A program made the translations under genes and the position numbers. A DNA stretch of 64,000 bases from Ruminococcus sp. Lineage in GTDB: Bacteria; Bacillota; Clostridia; Oscillospirales; Acutalibacteraceae. The notes below the pieces were generated by a model. It had not been told where the DNA came from and searched no databases. It was given only the letters and a program-made list of their open reading frames with translations. Each line of letters starts with the position of its first letter. Positions within the stretch are counted from its first letter, which is position 1. The DNA is taken from positions 124,001 through 188,000 of the forward strand of contig JAFTHZ010000015.1 of the NCBI GenBank assembly GCA_017457155.1, written 5' to 3'. Shown here in pieces: positions 62,997-64,000 of this stretch.

Positions 62997-63137
62997 TCAA
63001 GAGAAAGGATCGTCATCAGGCATTGTTACGTGAGGATTGCTCTCAAAGGGAGACTCGGTAACATAAGCGCTGGCTGTCAAAATTGAAGAGGCGGGGTTGA
63101 ACTTTAATATTTCAATTTTTGGTGCTTCATACTTCAT
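62997..63137 (-). CDS. 46-residue candidate RiPP precursor peptide
   Basis: Begins MKYEAPKIEILKF, an YxxPxI leader-like motif (Tyr3, Pro6, Ile8) of the sort bound by PqqD/RRE adaptors, then SSILTAS (residues 17-23) and an acidic, Pro/Ser/Thr-rich tail that ends DDDPFS, with serine as the last residue. AGGAGG lies nine bases before the ATG. A consensus promoter and a perfect terminator make it a strong one-gene unit, directly upstream of the LRR-kinase-PqqD operon. No Cys, and no acidic residue at the usual lasso ring position. Confidence 0.7.
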   Translation of the reverse strand: MKYEAPKIEILKFNPASSILTASAYVTESPFESNPHVTMPDDDPFS

Positions 63138-63168
63138 TATACCATACCTCCTAACAAACATTATTGAA

Positions 63169-63197
63169 ATTGTAACACACTATGTTGATATTGTCAA
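63169..63197 (-). promoter_or_regulatory. Consensus promoter of the peptide gene
   Basis: TTGACA (63192-63197), a 17-base spacer and TACAAT (63169-63174), about 30 bases before the start codon. It is one of the best sigma-A matches in the window. Confidence 0.85.
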
Positions 63198-63211
63198 GAA
63201 CAAATCAACTA

Positions 63212-64000
63212 TTACAGACCATCGGATACAACTGCATCAGATGTACCTGTTGTGTAGATGTTAAGGGTCTGTACATTACTGATGTAAGTAGTTGTCACAC
63301 CTGCAGGTGTTGTAACTGTTACATAAGAATATACGTTGTAGAACTTTCTCTGGTTCTTATCGGTGTTATTCATCTCGATAATGAACTGGATTCTGTTCTT
63401 GTTGGTGATTGAATGTGATGTAGCATCAAGGATGGTGTAATACTTGCCATCAACCATGCCTGACTTGTTGTTATCGACAATGGAGATAAGCTTGGAGGTA
63501 TCGGTTGCTGTGCCGTAGCCTACGCCCTGTGCAGACTTGAGTGCTGCCTCAAATGCGCCGTTTGCTACATCGAAGGAACCTACCTGCTCCATGATCACAC
63601 CATAATCAATTGTGTATCCTGCCTTCTCGAGAGACTCGATGGTAACGTGCTGTCCGTTCCAGTTATCTGTAATCTGAACACCATTATACCAAGGAGTGAA
63701 CTCAGGATTCTGTCCATAGAAGAAGGGTGTGAGGATGTTGATGAAATAGTCGACGATAATAATATCGGTCTTGTTTTCTCCACTTGTGTCAGTGGTCTGC
63801 TCACGGCCGTATACAGGCTCATCTACTGTGATGTTGAAGTCGAGGGAATCAACCTCCATGTAGTTTATGCTCATATTCTTTGTTACACGATATCCGTACT
63901 GGGGACCGTATGTGAGAATAATGTCTGTGCCTGCAGTGTAACGTCCGTCACCATCAACATCGTTGTACCACATACCGCTTGATGACATGCCATAATCGCC
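63212..64000 (-). CDS. C-terminal part of a large extracellular protein
   Basis: The frame is open through the right edge, so the start is missing; 262 codons are visible. The sequence is rich in Thr, Tyr, Asn and Val with a calcium-loop-like DVDGDGRYTAGTD near the window edge, and beta-rich segments (FYNVYSYVTVTTPAGVTTTY). There is no anchor, LPXTG or dockerin in the visible C-terminus. It is probably a secreted or surface protein. It ends about 15 bases before the peptide gene promoter. Confidence 0.65.
   Translation of the reverse strand, partial: GDYGMSSSGMWYNDVDGDGRYTAGTDIILTYGPQYGYRVTKNMSINYMEVDSLDFNITVDEPVYGREQTTDTSGENKTDIIIVDYFINILTPFFYGQNPEFTPWYNGVQITDNWNGQHVTIESLEKAGYTIDYGVIMEQVGSFDVANGAFEAALKSAQGVGYGTATDTSKLISIVDNNKSGMVDGKYYTILDATSHSITNKNRIQFIIEMNNTDKNQRKFYNVYSYVTVTTPAGVTTTYISNVQTLNIYTTGTSDAVVSDGL

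Noticed and set aside
62997..63137. Classical lasso peptide precursor
   Set aside because: If Thr21 is the penultimate leader residue, the acidic residues fall at core positions 6 and 10 rather than 7-9, and no cyclase gene is in the window.

Overview
The window reads as chromosomal DNA from a spore-forming anaerobic Clostridia, most likely a Ruminococcus-type member of the Oscillospiraceae. The evidence is a conserved Firmicutes sporulation gene set (spoIVA, a sipL-type gene, yabP, yabQ, a spoVB-like flippase, whiA), sigma-E and sigma-G-like promoters, a perfect CIRCE element, secreted proteins with type I dockerins (one with starch-binding-like modules, as in amylosome-forming ruminococci), sodium-pump decarboxylase subunits and radical-SAM HemZ. 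The taxon is an inference. Nearly all genes are on the minus strand. I saw no tRNA, rRNA, CRISPR array, insertion sequence or prophage.

Layout. 1-5.4 kb: 3' part of argG with its control region and ARG-box-like sites, two lipoproteins, and the groES-groEL heat-shock operon. 5.4-31.5 kb: a run of about 28 co-directional housekeeping genes. Read in the direction of transcription it starts with hprK, a PHP phosphatase, murB, rapZ and whiA; continues with xseB, ispA, dxs, tlyA, nadK, argR, recN, recJ, relA, dtd, an MBL hydrolase and hemZ; and ends with spoVB, mazG, hup, rqcP, yabP, yabQ, divIC, yabR, hpf, an rRNA methyltransferase and a solute-binding lipoprotein. 31.7-32.8 kb: a plus-strand DUF421/DUF4363 pair behind a sigma-G-like promoter. 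32.8-41.4 kb: an ABC metal transporter without binding protein, a divergent SecD/SecF pair that lacks the usual membrane aspartates, an aminotransferase, a CpsC/CpsD tyrosine-kinase pair and OadB/OadG.

41.5-47.2 kb is a spore-coat basement neighbourhood. spoIVA and a sipL-like gene each have a sigma-E-like promoter. About 2 kb further on, past a dockerin protein gene, lies an unlisted 28-codon gene whose product matches the key positions of SpoVM. Together these would be the peptide, ATPase and LysM partner that tie the spore coat to the forespore membrane. 47.2-57 kb holds an RluD-family enzyme, a YfiH protein, small unknown genes including a sigma-region-4-only protein, a 3'-5' exonuclease, typA, and acn-icd-rex on the plus strand.

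57-63.2 kb holds the most unusual assembly: a 46-residue peptide gene with its own consensus promoter and terminator, followed by a leucine-rich-repeat dockerin protein, an HPr-kinase-like kinase, a PqqD/RRE protein, an ABC exporter, a nucleotidyltransferase and a HAD phosphatase. Kinase, PqqD, exporter and nucleotidyltransferase are the accessory enzymes of phosphorylated (paeninodin-type) lasso peptides, and the peptide ends in serine. No lasso cyclase or leader peptidase is visible, so I propose a possible peptide-phosphorylating RiPP-like system distinct from lasso peptides. The window ends inside a large surface-protein gene.
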